Source: SAR92 clade bacterium H231 (GTDB lineage Bacteria > Pseudomonadota > Gammaproteobacteria > Pseudomonadales > Porticoccaceae). From it: a DNA stretch of 64,000 bases. Below, one piece after another: positions 31,589 through 41,704 of this stretch; position 1 is the first letter of the stretch, and every line of letters starts with the position of its first letter. The position numbers were made by a program, and so were the translations under genes. The notes under the pieces were generated by a model that did not search any database, was not told the DNA's origin, and saw nothing but the letters and a program-made list of their open reading frames with translations. The stretch lies in NCBI GenBank assembly GCA_025153775.1, contig JAOALC010000001.1, forward strand, positions 372,001 through 436,000, in the 5' to 3' direction.

Positions 31589-33022
31589 ATGGCGGGAAGA
31601 ACACTTTACGACAAGCTGTGGGACAGCCACCTTGTTAAGCAAAACAGCGATGGCTCATCGCTGATTTATATAGATCGGCATGTGATTCACGAGGTTACCT
31701 CACCTCAGGCATTTGAAGGCCTTCGTCTGGCTAATCGAAAGCCCTGGCGTCTGGATACCAATATTGCAACGCCGGACCACAATATCTCTACCGATAAGTC
31801 GGAGCGGGATGCTGGTGTTGCGGGCATGACCGATGAAGTATCGCGGATTCAGGTGCAGACCTTGGATGATAACTGCGACCTCTACGGCATCAAGGAATTT
31901 AAGATCAATGAAATGGGGCAGGGCATTGTCCATGTGATGGGCCCCGAGCTGGGCGCCACCATGCCGGGCATGACCGTGGTCTGTGGTGATTCCCACACGG
32001 CCACCCATGGTGCGCTGGCCTGTCTGGCCCATGGCATTGGCACCTCTGAGGTTGAGCATGTGTTGGCGACTCAGTGTCTGGTGGCCAAAAAGATGAAAAA
32101 TATGCGCGTGACTGTGAATGGCACAGTGGGCGCTGGTGTGACTCCCAAGGACGTTGTCTTGGCGATTATTGGCAAGATTGGTACGGCTGGTGGCAATGAG
32201 CATGCCATTGAGTTTGCCGGTTCTGTGTTCCGCGATATGTCGATTGAGGGGCGCATGACGGTTTGTAATATGGCGATTGAAGCTGGTGCCCGTGTGGGCA
32301 TGGTTGCGGTGGACCAGAAGACCATTGATTACTGCGAAGGGCGCCAGTTTGTGCCTAAGGGCGAGATGTTTGAGCAGGCGGTGGTTTACTGGAATACCCT
32401 CACCAGCGATGCTGATGCGGTGTTTGACACTGAGGTGGTATTGCACGCCGATGATATTGCGCCTCAGGTGACCTGGGGTACCTCGCCAGAGATGGTGTCG
32501 GCGGTAACGGCTTCTGTGCCTACTTTAGATGAGCAGCCTACCGAAGAGAAGCGTAAAGGTTTGGAGCGCGCTCTGGAATATATGGGGCTTGAAGGCGGTC
32601 AGGCGATTGAGTCTATTAAGGTTGATCGGGTGTTTATTGGTTCTTGCACTAATTCCCGTATTGAAGATATGCGTGCAGCGGCAGCTGTGGCCAAGGGCCG
32701 CCAAGTAGCCAGCTCGGTTAAGCAGGTGTTGATTGTGCCGGGTTCGCAGATGGTGAAGGCGCAGGCGGAAGCCGAGGGTTTGGATAAAATCTTTATAGAC
32801 GCAGGTATGGATTGGCGGGAGCCGGGCTGTTCCATGTGTCTGGCCATGAATGCGGATAAGTTAGGGGCGGGGGAGCACTGCGCTTCCACGAGCAACCGCA
32901 ATTTTGAAGGTCGTCAGGGCAATGGCGGTCGCACCCATTTAATGAGTCCGGCAATGGCGGCAGCCGCTGCGGTGGCTGGGCATATTGTTGATGTGCGTGA
33001 GTTTGCTGGGGGTGATCAATAA
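31589..33022 (+). CDS. leuC: 3-isopropylmalate dehydratase large subunit
   Basis: A 477-residue aconitase-family protein that isomerises 2- to 3-isopropylmalate with LeuD in leucine synthesis. The [4Fe-4S] cysteines are seen in [13 protein letters not shown] and GCSMCLAMN; active-site segments include [33 protein letters not shown] and [12 protein letters not shown]. Normal length (466 in E. coli). A GGGAGAG ribosome site precedes the ATG. Its stop overlaps the leuD start (TAATG), so the subunits are translationally coupled. Confidence 0.97.
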   Translation: MAGRTLYDKLWDSHLVKQNSDGSSLIYIDRHVIHEVTSPQAFEGLRLANRKPWRLDTNIATPDHNISTDKSERDAGVAGMTDEVSRIQVQTLDDNCDLYGIKEFKINEMGQGIVHVMGPELGATMPGMTVVCGDSHTATHGALACLAHGIGTSEVEHVLATQCLVAKKMKNMRVTVNGTVGAGVTPKDVVLAIIGKIGTAGGNEHAIEFAGSVFRDMSIEGRMTVCNMAIEAGARVGMVAVDQKTIDYCEGRQFVPKGEMFEQAVVYWNTLTSDADAVFDTEVVLHADDIAPQVTWGTSPEMVSAVTASVPTLDEQPTEEKRKGLERALEYMGLEGGQAIESIKVDRVFIGSCTNSRIEDMRAAAAVAKGRQVASSVKQVLIVPGSQMVKAQAEAEGLDKIFIDAGMDWREPGCSMCLAMNADKLGAGEHCASTSNRNFEGRQGNGGRTHLMSPAMAAAAAVAGHIVDVREFAGGDQ

Positions 33023-33669
33023 TGAAAGCATTTACTACACACCGTGGTTTGGTGGGTCCTATGGACCGCGCCAATGTGGACACGGACATGATTATTCCCA
33101 AGCAGTTTTTAAAGTCGATCAAGCGCAGTGGCTTTGGACCGAACCTGTTTGATGAGTTGCGTTATCGGGATGAGGGTCAGCCTGGAGCCGATTGCAGTAA
33201 TCGTCCTCTGAAAGAAGATTTCCCGCTGAATTTTCCGCGCTATAAAGGTGCGTCGATTTTATTGGCTCGGAAAAACTTTGGCTGCGGCTCCAGCCGTGAG
33301 CATGCTCCCTGGGCGTTGGAAGACTATGGTTTTAATGCGGTTATCGCACCCAGCTATGCGGATATCTTTTATAACAACTGTTTTAAAAATGGTTTATTGC
33401 CGGTGATTCTGACTGAAGAGCAGGTGGATGTGCTGTTTAAGGAGATGGAGGCCGAAGAGGGCTACCAGCTAGCCATAGATCTGCCGTCTCAGACCGTCAC
33501 CACAGACTCTGGCCATGTGTTTAGCTTTGAGCTGGATGAATTCCGCAAGGACTGCCTGCTTAATGGGTTGGATGAGATTGGTCTGACGTTGCAAAACGCG
33601 GATGACATTAAGGCCTACGAGGCCGAGCGTGCAGCTCAGCATCCCTGGGTATTTGGAGCCATAAAATGA
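33022..33669 (+). CDS. leuD: 3-isopropylmalate dehydratase small subunit
   Basis: A 215-residue swivelling-domain partner of LeuC. Typical segments: [54 protein letters not shown] and [20 protein letters not shown]. It overlaps leuC by 1 base and leuB by 4 bases (ATGA). Full length and intact. Confidence 0.97.
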   Translation: MKAFTTHRGLVGPMDRANVDTDMIIPKQFLKSIKRSGFGPNLFDELRYRDEGQPGADCSNRPLKEDFPLNFPRYKGASILLARKNFGCGSSREHAPWALEDYGFNAVIAPSYADIFYNNCFKNGLLPVILTEEQVDVLFKEMEAEEGYQLAIDLPSQTVTTDSGHVFSFELDEFRKDCLLNGLDEIGLTLQNADDIKAYEAERAAQHPWVFGAIK

Positions 33670-34739
33670 GCAAGAAAGTACTGGTATTACCAGGCGACAA
33701 TATAGGCCCGGAGATAGTGACCGAGGCCGTTAAGGTGCTAGAGAAAGTCAGCCAGCAGTACAGTCTGGGTATAGAGCTGGATTACGCCCATCTGGGTGGT
33801 GCTGCACTGGATGCCGCAGGCGAGCCATGCCCCCAAGAGACCTTGGATAAGGCCCGCGCCTCCGATGCTATTTTGCTCGGCGCTGTGGGCGGCCCCCAGT
33901 GGGATGATGTAGAGCGTCACCTGCGCCCAGAGAAGGGGTTGTTAACCATTCGCTCTGAGCTGGAGCTGTTTGGTAATTTGCGTCCGGCAATTATGTACCC
34001 CCAGTTGGCTCACGCCTCTTCGTTGAAGCCAGAGTTTGTCTCGGGTTTGGATATTTTGATTGTTCGCGAGCTAGTGGGCGGTATTTACTTTGGTGAGCCG
34101 CGGGGTATTCGTACTCTGGAGAATGGTGAACGCGAGGGGTATAACACCTACAAATACAATGAGTCTGAGATTCGTCGTATTGGTCGTATGGCCTTTGAAG
34201 CGGCCATGGTGCGCGGCAAGCGACTATGCTCGGTAGATAAATCCAATGTGCTGGAAGCCACTATTTTATGGCGCGAAGTAATCAGCGAAATGGCGGCAGA
34301 CTACCCTGAGGTAGAGCTGAGCCATATGTATGTGGATAACGCGGCAATGCAGTTGGTGATGGAGCCAAAGCAGTTTGATGTGGTGGTGACCGGTAATATG
34401 TTTGGCGATATTCTGTCGGATACTGCGGCCATGTTGACTGGCTCCATTGGTATGTTGCCCTCGGCATCGCTGGATAAGGATGGTGGCGGTATGTACGAGC
34501 CCTGCCATGGTTCGGCACCGGATATTGCGGGGCAGGGGGTGGCTAATCCTCTGGCGACTATACTGTCGGTGGCGATGATGTTGCGCTATTCGCTGGATGC
34601 TGTTGAAGCGGCGGATGCGATTGAGAAGGCGGTGAGTGATGTGCTAGATCAGGGGTTGCGCACTGGGGATATTTATACGGATGGCATGACGCGGGTTGGT
34701 ACGGTTGAGATGGGTGATGCGGTGGTAGCGGCGCTTTAG
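33666..34739 (+). CDS. leuB: 3-isopropylmalate dehydrogenase
   Basis: A 357-residue beta-decarboxylating dehydrogenase that converts 3-isopropylmalate to 2-oxoisocaproate with NAD and a divalent metal. Motifs: [71 protein letters not shown], the metal-binding [24 protein letters not shown] and [18 protein letters not shown]. The leuCDB order without leuA is usual for pseudomonad-like genomes. The 390-base gap to asd holds two long inverted repeats. Confidence 0.97.
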   Translation: MSKKVLVLPGDNIGPEIVTEAVKVLEKVSQQYSLGIELDYAHLGGAALDAAGEPCPQETLDKARASDAILLGAVGGPQWDDVERHLRPEKGLLTIRSELELFGNLRPAIMYPQLAHASSLKPEFVSGLDILIVRELVGGIYFGEPRGIRTLENGEREGYNTYKYNESEIRRIGRMAFEAAMVRGKRLCSVDKSNVLEATILWREVISEMAADYPEVELSHMYVDNAAMQLVMEPKQFDVVVTGNMFGDILSDTAAMLTGSIGMLPSASLDKDGGGMYEPCHGSAPDIAGQGVANPLATILSVAMMLRYSLDAVEAADAIEKAVSDVLDQGLRTGDIYTDGMTRVGTVEMGDAVVAAL

Positions 34740-34766
34740 GTTCTTGGGGCCGGTTCGGTGGGGGCC

Positions 34767-34916
34767 AAGCCATGGTGACCCTTCAGGATCGGTCCCATGG
34801 ATTGGTGATTTTCAGCGTTCGCGCAACTCGCTTCGCTCAAACAAGGCGCTCTCTCAATCTGAAAATCACCAATCCATAAGCGGGCCCTGATTGATCCCGA
34901 AGGGTCACCATGGCTT
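34767..34916. repeat. 150-bp inverted repeat, first of two
   Basis: The outer 17 bases (AAGCCATGGTGACCCTT) and the inner 17 (GGATTGGTGATTTTCAG) of the left arm have perfect reverse complements in the right arm; the part between them pairs imperfectly. The 43-base apex contains CGCAACTCGCTTCGCTCAAA. Such a structure can fold into a long cruciform. No coding content. It could be a dispersed non-autonomous element or a bidirectional transcription barrier after leuB. Confidence 0.85.
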
Positions 34917-34954
34917 GGCTTCACTATCCAGCGAGATTTTGGCACTGACTTGAT

Positions 34955-35064
34955 GGCTTGAGGCAGGTGTTTATATTGCTGACCCTCGTCAGCATGGATG
35001 CTGACGCGGAGCCTACATGGATGTATTCACGGCGTGTCAGCAATATAAACACCTGCCTCGAGCC
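34955..35064. repeat. 110-bp inverted repeat, second of two
   Basis: Left arm 34955-34983 and right arm 35036-35064 are 29-base reverse complements with one mismatch (the left arm begins GGCTTGAGGCAGGTG). The enclosed 52 bases hold a nested hairpin (GTCAGCAT/ATGCTGAC) and the sequence GGAGCCTACATGGATGTATT, known as a recurring part of intergenic elements in marine gammaproteobacteria. It lies 66 bases before asd. Confidence 0.88.
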
Positions 35065-35129
35065 TGGCACATACCATCGGCACAGATGCTAACAAAAAGA
35101 TTTACAGAATTAACAAAGGGTTTAGAAAG

Positions 35130-36242
35130 ATGAAAAAGACAGGAATAATCGGTTGGCGCGGTATGGTCGGGTCAGTTCTGATCGAGCGCATGCGCGAAGA
35201 GAATGACTTCGCCCATATCGAACCCATATTCTTTACCACCTCCCAGGCCGGTCAGGCAGGGCCCGATGTGGGCGTAGAAATACCATTGCTACAGAGTGCT
35301 TTTGATATAGAAGCGCTCAAGCAAATGGATATTATCCTCACCTGCCAGGGGGGCGATTACACCAAAGAAGTCTACCCGCAACTGCGCAACGCAGGCTGGA
35401 ATGGCTACTGGATCGACGCCGCCTCCGCACTGCGCATGGAAGACAGCGCCATTATCGTGCTCGACCCAGTGAATATGTCCGTGGTGAAAGACGGCCTCGC
35501 CAATGGCGTTAAAGACTATATAGGCGGTAACTGCACCGTCAGCCTTATGCTGATGAGCCTCGGCGGATTATTTAATGCCAATCTGGTGGAATGGGCTACG
35601 TCTATGACCTATCAGGCAGCTTCTGGCGCCGGCGCGCAAAATATGCGCGAACTGATCAATCAAATGGGCAGCATTCATGCTTCTGCCGCTGATGCTCTGG
35701 CCAATCCAGCCTCAGCAATTCTGGATATTGACCGCCAGGTGACCGACTCTCTGCGCAGCGATAGCTTTCCGGTGGATAACTGGGGTTACCCCCTAGCTGG
35801 CAGCCTGCTGCCCTATATTGATTCCCAGCTTGAAAATGGCCAGAGCCGCGAAGAGTGGAAAAATCAGGCCGAGGCCAACAAAATTCTTAATCGGGAGGGC
35901 AACCCAATACCTCTGGATGGGCTCTGTGTTCGGGTGGGTGCCATGCGCTGCCACAGCCAGGCGCTGACCATCAAATTAGCCAGCGATGTGCCAATGGATG
36001 AGATCGAATCCATGTTGGCCGAGGCCAACCAGTGGGCCAGAGTTATTGCCAATGAGAGAGAAGCCTCGGTTGCCCACCTCACCCCAGCTGCAGTGACTGG
36101 TGGCCTTGATGTGCCAGTTGGCCGTCTGCGCAAAATGAATATGGGAGAGCAATATCTCTCCGCCTTTACCGTGGGTGACCAGCTTTTATGGGGTGCTGCT
36201 GAGCCACTGCGCCGCATGTTGAGAATTTTGGTCGAAAGTTAA
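35130..36242 (+). CDS. asd: aspartate-semialdehyde dehydrogenase
   Basis: A 370-residue enzyme that reduces aspartyl phosphate to aspartate semialdehyde for the Lys/Thr/Met and diaminopimelate branches. [17 protein letters not shown] (NADP site) begins the protein. The catalytic Cys is in [16 protein letters not shown], and the active-site region continues as [32 protein letters not shown] contains the substrate-binding Arg and His. Length and motifs are those of the gammaproteobacterial Asd type. Its own upstream spacer with inverted repeats separates it from leuB. Confidence 0.96.
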   Translation: MKKTGIIGWRGMVGSVLIERMREENDFAHIEPIFFTTSQAGQAGPDVGVEIPLLQSAFDIEALKQMDIILTCQGGDYTKEVYPQLRNAGWNGYWIDAASALRMEDSAIIVLDPVNMSVVKDGLANGVKDYIGGNCTVSLMLMSLGGLFNANLVEWATSMTYQAASGAGAQNMRELINQMGSIHASAADALANPASAILDIDRQVTDSLRSDSFPVDNWGYPLAGSLLPYIDSQLENGQSREEWKNQAEANKILNREGNPIPLDGLCVRVGAMRCHSQALTIKLASDVPMDEIESMLAEANQWARVIANEREASVAHLTPAAVTGGLDVPVGRLRKMNMGEQYLSAFTVGDQLLWGAAEPLRRMLRILVES

Positions 36243-36325
36243 GGCCAAAGGCAGTTTTTGGCGGTTAATCTGCAGCCCAAAAGGGTCAAATACTGGTTAA
36301 AAACAGTGTTTGGCCTTTTTTTTGT
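36241..36325 (+). terminator. possible terminator after asd
   Basis: AAGGCCAAA (at the asd stop) is complementary to TTTGGCCTT at 36309-36317, which runs into a stretch of T residues. The 59-base loop contains smaller possible stems (ACTG/CAGT at 36293-36308). A long-loop intrinsic terminator is plausible. Confidence 0.4.
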
Positions 36326-36479
36326 AGGTTTTTGCAATTAATCGGGCAAATAATGCAAGTATAACTAGAATATTTCGCCGCAAGCTCTAAAATTTACTAC
36401 CGAAAAATTTTTCACTCAGTTCACTTAACGGATTAACGGGCTGATTTTGTAAAAGCGCCGTGTTTTACAGGAAAATATC

Positions 36480-39101
36480 ATGATAACCATCAAATGGTCG
36501 GCCCAATTGCTAGAAGGCTTAAAATTGAAAGGTTTAAAGGGTTTACTGATAGTTCTTCTACTGAACTCCACCGCCGCAATGGCCGTGGGTTTTGGCGAAA
36601 TTACGCTTAAATCTGCGCTCAACGAGCCCCTAGAAGCCGAGATAGCTCTGACTAATACAGGCAGTGTCGAAGAAGGCATGCTGCTGGCCCAGTTGGCATC
36701 TCCCGCAGCTTTCACTGAAGCCGGTGTAAGCAGAGACTCATACCTTACCCAACTCAACTTTCTGGTAACCCGCGACGCCGCTGGTGATCGGGTGATACAG
36801 GTCAGCAGCACAGAGCCCGTAACCGAGCCCTATATGGCTTTTTTGGTTGAGCTGGAGTGGCCCTCCGGGCGCATGATGCGCGAATACACATTACTGCTGG
36901 ACCTGCCCGACTACAGTGGTAGAGCAGCCCCGGCAGCGGTGCAGCAGTCCACCGCAGATGCAGTGACCTCGCCCGGCTCCGACAGCCAATTTACCGGCCC
37001 AGAGCATAGGGTTGTGGTTGGCGATACCCTGTGGAATGTAGCTAAAAGATTGCGCCCTCAGGGTATGACCATATTGCAGACCATGGACGCCCTGTATAGC
37101 CAGAACCCCAAAGCCTTTATTAATGGCAATGCCAATAATATGAAAAAGGGCGCCGTACTGCGGCTGCCCACAAAAACCGATATAAGCCAAGAGCAGGGCG
37201 ATGTTGTAGCCAATCAGATCGGTATCAATGGCCCAGCCCAGATTGAAGATAGCCCAGTATCCAGCGACGCCATGGAGCTGATTGCGGCTGTAGAGTTAGA
37301 GCCCTCAGCGGATAAAGAGCCCTCAGCGGATAAAGAGCCCTCAGCTAATGAAGAGCCCTCAGCGGATCAAGAGCCCCAAACCCAATCACTAGCAACCACC
37401 GAGCTGTTCCCCGAAGAAGCATTATTCCCCGAAGAGGACCTATTCCCAGAGGGCGATGAACTGGAAACCCTTGCCGAAGCAGAGGCCATAGACAATAGCG
37501 CGCCGAGCTTACAGGACCCAGCAGATACGGATGCAGAGCAACCAGCTGCTCAAGAACTACAGGCAGAGGCTCCGTTGCCCGCCCAGGTTGCCAAAACAGC
37601 GCCAGCTGCCGAGCCAACCGCTATGGACCAGGTTCGGAAAATCTCCAATGGCTTGGTGCTGCTGCTCGACAAAAAACCACTCTATGCCTGGAGCGGCCTT
37701 GCCGGTCTGGGAATTCTGTTGGTCTTGCTAATTCTGTGGCTAACCAGAAAACGCACCATCAGCGTTGAAGACTTTCCTATTCGCCCAATACCAGAGCCAC
37801 CGCCAGAAATTATTGTGGATACAGGTGCCGACCAGTTAATCGACGATCCCAGCGCCAAGCATCTGGACCCTGAGGAAGCTCTGTTTGACGAGAGCGATAC
37901 TGAGATTTTTGCCGAAAAAGACGCCAGTGTGCACAGGGAAATCTTCGGTGCCATGGTTGAGGCCATGGAAGAAGCCGAAGTCTATCTGTCTCTAGGTGAT
38001 ACAGATGGCGCTATCAATGTGCTGGAGCGCGCCCGCAGAACTAGCGATCAAGACACCGCCTGCAGATTAAAACTGATGGAGCTGCTATTTAAAGAGGGCT
38101 CATTCGACAAATTAAAACTAATCGCTGAAGAAATTAATAAAATTGGCGACGAAGAAGCCATAGCCATGGCCAGCGTTATTCTCGGTGATAAGCAAGAGAT
38201 GACACTAAATCCGGCATCTCTGGCCCTCAACGAAAAGCCCAGTTTAGAAGAGCCATCGCCATTCCAAGAACCAGTGGAAGACGACAGTATCTTCGCCGAA
38301 AGCGAACCCACGGTCGCCCAGTGGGAAGAGCCCTCAGCTGATAAAGAGCCCTCAGCGGATAAAGAGCCCTCAGCCGATAAAGAGCCCTCAGTCGATAAAG
38401 AGCCCTCAGCGGAAAAAGAGCCCTCAGCCGATAAAGAGCCCTCAGCGGATCAAGAGCCTTCGGCTAATGAAGAGCCCTCAGCCGATAAAGAGCCCTCAGC
38501 CGATAAAGAGCCCTCAGCCGATATAGAGCCCTCAGCTGATAAAGAGCCCTCAGCGGAAAAAGAGCCCTCAGCCGATAAAGAGCCTTCGGCTAATGAAGAG
38601 CCCTCAGCGGAATTAGAAGAGCCCTCAGCCCCCCCAACACCAGAGCCTGATTCTCTTGAAGAGTTGGAATCCGCCGGCGAAAAAGCCATCGACGAGCTGG
38701 CCGAGTCGGTTCTCGATGAAGATTTCCTCGACGATAGCTTTATGGACGGCGGCATCTTTGCCGATGTGGCCGAAGTCAAAAAGCCTGAAGAGAATGCAGA
38801 GCCAGAAAATCTGGGTCTCGAGGTCAGTGTTGATGAGCTGCCCGGTACTGCCGATCTCGAAAACACCATGGGCGACGAAGCTGCAGCCATAGCAGAGTTT
38901 ATGGCCAGCATAGATGACTTTGAGGGTGTCGACGATGTCGAAGAGCTCAACTCAGTGGACGTAAAAATGGACCTGGCCAACACCTTTATTGAAATGGGTG
39001 ACTCCGAGGGAGCCAGAGAAATTCTCAATGAGATTATTGGTGAAGCCGACGAAGAGGGCCAGGGTAAAGCCAAGGCTCTATTGGACAGCATCGACGAGTA
39101 A
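36480..39101 (+). CDS. fimV: FimV family motility/pilus-assembly hub protein
   Basis: An 873-residue protein. The N-terminal region carries a signal-like segment and the FimV start domain (FGEITLKSALNEPLEAEIAL ... LNFLVTRDAAGDRVIQVSSTEPVTEPYMAFLVELEWPSGRMMREYTLLLD). A LysM peptidoglycan-binding domain follows at about 175-230 (VVVGDTLWNVAKRLRP). One membrane segment lies at about 402-421 (LAGLGILLVLLILWLTRKR). A long acidic cytoplasmic region ends with the conserved FimV C-terminal TPR-like domain (VDVKMDLANTFIEMGDSEGAREILNEIIGEADEEGQGKAKALLDSIDE). FimV organises the cell pole and type IV pili in Pseudomonas. Two arrays of an EPSADK hexapeptide lie on either side of the membrane. The position asd-fimV-truA is conserved in pseudomonads. 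Confidence 0.93.
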   Translation: MITIKWSAQLLEGLKLKGLKGLLIVLLLNSTAAMAVGFGEITLKSALNEPLEAEIALTNTGSVEEGMLLAQLASPAAFTEAGVSRDSYLTQLNFLVTRDAAGDRVIQVSSTEPVTEPYMAFLVELEWPSGRMMREYTLLLDLPDYSGRAAPAAVQQSTADAVTSPGSDSQFTGPEHRVVVGDTLWNVAKRLRPQGMTILQTMDALYSQNPKAFINGNANNMKKGAVLRLPTKTDISQEQGDVVANQIGINGPAQIEDSPVSSDAMELIAAVELEPSADKEPSADKEPSANEEPSADQEPQTQSLATTELFPEEALFPEEDLFPEGDELETLAEAEAIDNSAPSLQDPADTDAEQPAAQELQAEAPLPAQVAKTAPAAEPTAMDQVRKISNGLVLLLDKKPLYAWSGLAGLGILLVLLILWLTRKRTISVEDFPIRPIPEPPPEIIVDTGADQLIDDPSAKHLDPEEALFDESDTEIFAEKDASVHREIFGAMVEAMEEAEVYLSLGDTDGAINVLERARRTSDQDTACRLKLMELLFKEGSFDKLKLIAEEINKIGDEEAIAMASVILGDKQEMTLNPASLALNEKPSLEEPSPFQEPVEDDSIFAESEPTVAQWEEPSADKEPSADKEPSADKEPSVDKEPSAEKEPSADKEPSADQEPSANEEPSADKEPSADKEPSADIEPSADKEPSAEKEPSADKEPSANEEPSAELEEPSAPPTPEPDSLEELESAGEKAIDELAESVLDEDFLDDSFMDGGIFADVAEVKKPEENAEPENLGLEVSVDELPGTADLENTMGDEAAAIAEFMASIDDFEGVDDVEELNSVDVKMDLANTFIEMGDSEGAREILNEIIGEADEEGQGKAKALLDSIDE
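37299..37376 (+). repeat. 18-bp repeat array in fimV, periplasmic side
   Basis: Four units of the type GAGCCCTCAGCGGATAAA plus a partial fifth, coding EPSADK/EPSANE/EPSADQ. The same unit makes up the larger array about 1 kb downstream, on the cytoplasmic side of the membrane segment. Confidence 0.9.
38328..38629 (+). repeat. 18-bp repeat array in fimV, cytoplasmic side
   Basis: About 16-17 tandem units of the type GAGCCCTCAGCGGATAAA coding EPSADK with variants (EPSVDK, EPSAEK, EPSANE, EPSADI). Many units are identical at the base level, so the array is young or is being homogenised, and length variation between strains is expected. The variant run DQ-ANE occurs in both arrays, suggesting exchange between them. 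Confidence 0.92.
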
Positions 39102-39177
39102 GTAGGTATAACAGGAAATATTAATCGTGCCTGATTGGGTGTATACCCCTAACTGCAAGATGCCACAGGGCGAGACC

Positions 39178-40017
39178 ATGCCCGAAGGAATCAAACGCTA
39201 TGCTGCCGTCGTTGAATACGACGGCAGTGCTTTTTGTGGCTTCCAAAAACAGAAGCACAGCCCCTCGGTTCAGCAAGAGCTAGAGCGCGCACTAAGCACT
39301 GTGGCCAATGGCCAGGTTACTCTTAGCTGCGCCGGTCGCACAGATACCGCAGTGCATGCCAGCCAACAGGTTATACACTTTGATAGCAGTGCAGTTCGCA
39401 GCGGCCACAACTGGGTGCAGGGTGCCAATAGTCAGCTGCCCAAATCCATTGCACTAAGCTGGGCCGGAGAGATAGGCGCAGATTTTCACGCCAGATTTAG
39501 CGCCACCTCGCGCACCTATCGCTATGTAATCTCTGCCAGTAAAACCCGCCCAGCTATTTTGGCCAATGGCGTCACCTGGATTAAATTTCCGGTCAATCCC
39601 GCCGCCATGCAGCAGGCCTGTCAGTATTTATTGGGCGAGCAAGATTTTTCAGCCTTTCGCGGTGCCGGCTGTCAGTCCCTGTCGCCGTTTCGCAATGTGA
39701 CCAGCGCCAATATTTACTCGCTGGGCCAGCTGCTGGTCTTTGAGGTTAGTGCCAATGCCTTTGTGTTACATATGGTGCGCAATATGGTGGGGGCACTGCT
39801 GGAGGTAGGCTATGGCCGCCAGCAGCCGATATGGATAAAACAGTTGCTGGCCAATGCCGATCGCTGTCAAAGTGCTGCCACAGCGCCATCCAATGGGCTG
39901 TACCTAGTAAAGGTAAACTACCCGCCAGCCTTTGCGCTGCCCGATCTGCCCACAGGCCCTGCGTTTTTACCTGACAACCTGGCTCAGGCGGGCGAGATTA
40001 CCCAGTTAGAGGTTTAA
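39178..40017 (+). CDS. truA: tRNA pseudouridine(38-40) synthase
   Basis: About 279 residues from the ATG at 39178, placed after an AGGGCGAG ribosome site; in-frame GTG 39127 and ATG 39160 would add unconserved residues. TruA converts uridines 38-40 of the tRNA anticodon arm. Motifs: AAVVEYDGSAFCGFQKQ, SCAGRTDTAVHASQQVIHF (with the catalytic Asp), ARFSATSRTYRYVI and VLHMVRNMVGALLEVG. It lies 77 bases after fimV and 17 bases before trpF, as in related genomes. Confidence 0.95.
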   Translation: MPEGIKRYAAVVEYDGSAFCGFQKQKHSPSVQQELERALSTVANGQVTLSCAGRTDTAVHASQQVIHFDSSAVRSGHNWVQGANSQLPKSIALSWAGEIGADFHARFSATSRTYRYVISASKTRPAILANGVTWIKFPVNPAAMQQACQYLLGEQDFSAFRGAGCQSLSPFRNVTSANIYSLGQLLVFEVSANAFVLHMVRNMVGALLEVGYGRQQPIWIKQLLANADRCQSAATAPSNGLYLVKVNYPPAFALPDLPTGPAFLPDNLAQAGEITQLEV

Positions 40018-40033
40018 ACAGAGAGTTAATTAG

Positions 40034-40672
40034 ATGGCCGTACGCGTAAAAATATGTGGTATCACCAGTCCAGAGCAGGCCATTATGGCCCAGCAGGCGG
40101 GTGCCGATGCCCTGGGTCTGGTGATCTATGCCAAGAGCTCCAGGTATGTAGATATCCAGCGTGCAGCTGAAATTCGTGCCGTTATCGGCCCGCAAACCAC
40201 AGCTGTAGTGCTGCTGGTCAATGCAGACGAAGCCACAGTGCGGCAGGTAATTGACCAGGTGCAGCCCGATCTAATTCAGTTCCATGGCGACGAGAGCCCG
40301 GCCTTTTGTCAGCAGTTTGATTTTCCCTTTATTCGGGCTATTCGTATGCGAGAGGGGTTAGATATAGACGCCGAGGTTGCGGCCTACAGAGCAGATGCAG
40401 GCTTTTTGTTCGACGCCTGGAGTGAGGACCAATATGGTGGTACCGGCCACCAGTTTGACTGGAGTCGCCTGCCCAGCAGCAGAGACTACCCCCTTATTTT
40501 GGCCGGTGGGCTTACCCCCGATAATGTGGCCAGCGCAGTGAGCCTGGTGGCACCGGATATGGTGGATGTCAGCGGCGGAGTGGAGTCTTCACCAGGGGTG
40601 AAAGACCAGGGCAAAGTTGCAACATTTATCAGCAATGCCAAACAGGCCCAGCCCAAGTCGCCTATAGTATAG
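40034..40672 (+). CDS. trpF: phosphoribosylanthranilate isomerase
   Basis: A 212-residue TIM-barrel enzyme of tryptophan synthesis. VKICGITSPEQAIMAQQAGADALGLV contains the catalytic Cys, VNADEATVRQVIDQVQPDLIQFHGDE the conserved barrel strands, and LAGGLTPDNVASAV with DVSGGVESSPGVKD the phosphate-binding end. Placed between truA and accD as in Pseudomonas. Confidence 0.96.
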   Translation: MAVRVKICGITSPEQAIMAQQAGADALGLVIYAKSSRYVDIQRAAEIRAVIGPQTTAVVLLVNADEATVRQVIDQVQPDLIQFHGDESPAFCQQFDFPFIRAIRMREGLDIDAEVAAYRADAGFLFDAWSEDQYGGTGHQFDWSRLPSSRDYPLILAGGLTPDNVASAVSLVAPDMVDVSGGVESSPGVKDQGKVATFISNAKQAQPKSPIV

Positions 40673-40831
40673 AGAGGCCAGTGCAACTATTGGGGCTGGT
40701 TCCAGCTGCTGCTGGTGGGGGCTTTTTCCAGGCGATAAATAATTGCTCTGGCCCTTAGCTAGACTGAATCTGTCGTGATAGAATGCCGCTCTTAACCAGC
40801 GTCACCATTTAAGTGAGTTGAAAGGTAATCG

Positions 40832-41704
40832 ATGAACTGGCTCAAACGCATTAGGCCTGCGGGTCCTGCTTCAGGCAAAAACGAACGCTCAAACTCCATA
40901 CCCGAAGGGCTGTGGAAAAAATGCCCCAAGTGTGCCTCACCCCTCTATCGCCCGGAATTAGAGCGCAACCTAGATGTCTGCCCCAAGTGCGAACACCATA
41001 TGCGCATCGGCGCCCGCCGCCGTCTGGATATCTTCCTCGATGAAAATGATCGCCTTGAGATTGCTCAAGACGTTGAAGCCATAGACCGCCTCAAATTTAA
41101 AGATGTTAAAAAATACAAAGACCGCCTGATTGATGCGCAGAAAAAGACCGGCGAGAAAGATGCCTTAATTGCCATGAGCGGTAATCTAAAAGGTATACCA
41201 GTGGTTTCCTGTGCCTTTGAGTTTGCCTTCCATGGTGGCTCTATGGGCTATGCAGTAGGTGAGAAATTTACCCGCGCAGCCAACCTGGCTCTCGAAGAGC
41301 GCCGCCCCTTTATCTGTTTCTCTGCCACAGGTGGTGCACGTATGCAGGAGGCGCTGATCTCGCTAATGCAAATGGCCAAAACCAGTGCCGTACTCGAGCG
41401 ACTCAGTGCTGCTGGCGTGCCCTATGTTTCGGTAATGACCGACCCGGTTTACGGTGGCGTCTCCGCCAGTCTGGCTATGTTGGGCGATCTTAATGTCGCC
41501 GAGCCCGGTGCCCGCGCAGGCTTTGCCGGCCCCAATATTATTGAGCAGACCATTCGCCAGAAACTGCCCAAAGGCTTCCAGCGCAGCGAGTTTCTGTTGG
41601 AGAAGGGCCATATAGATATGATTATTAGTCGCCACCAGATGCGCGACCGTCTGGGTAGCATCCTCTCCAAGCTGATCAACGTACCAGAACCAGCTGATGC
41701 CTGA
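40832..41704 (+). CDS. accD: acetyl-CoA carboxylase carboxyltransferase subunit beta
   Basis: A 290-residue crotonase-fold subunit that transfers CO2 from biotin to acetyl-CoA with AccA. The N-terminal zinc ribbon is [30 protein letters not shown]. The active-site region includes [38 protein letters not shown] and [27 protein letters not shown]. It has its own 159-base upstream region, with a TAGAAT -10-like sequence near 40778. It overlaps folC by 8 bases. Confidence 0.97.
   Translation: MNWLKRIRPAGPASGKNERSNSIPEGLWKKCPKCASPLYRPELERNLDVCPKCEHHMRIGARRRLDIFLDENDRLEIAQDVEAIDRLKFKDVKKYKDRLIDAQKKTGEKDALIAMSGNLKGIPVVSCAFEFAFHGGSMGYAVGEKFTRAANLALEERRPFICFSATGGARMQEALISLMQMAKTSAVLERLSAAGVPYVSVMTDPVYGGVSASLAMLGDLNVAEPGARAGFAGPNIIEQTIRQKLPKGFQRSEFLLEKGHIDMIISRHQMRDRLGSILSKLINVPEPADA

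Noticed and set aside
34740-35129. Small RNA or riboswitch controlling asd (such as a lysine riboswitch)
   Set aside because: The long inverted repeats do not show lysine-riboswitch conserved elements and look like dispersed repeats.
38328-39091. Long minus-strand Ser-rich frame opposite the fimV repeat
   Set aside because: Product of the 18-bp repeat read backwards. No family similarity or ribosome site.
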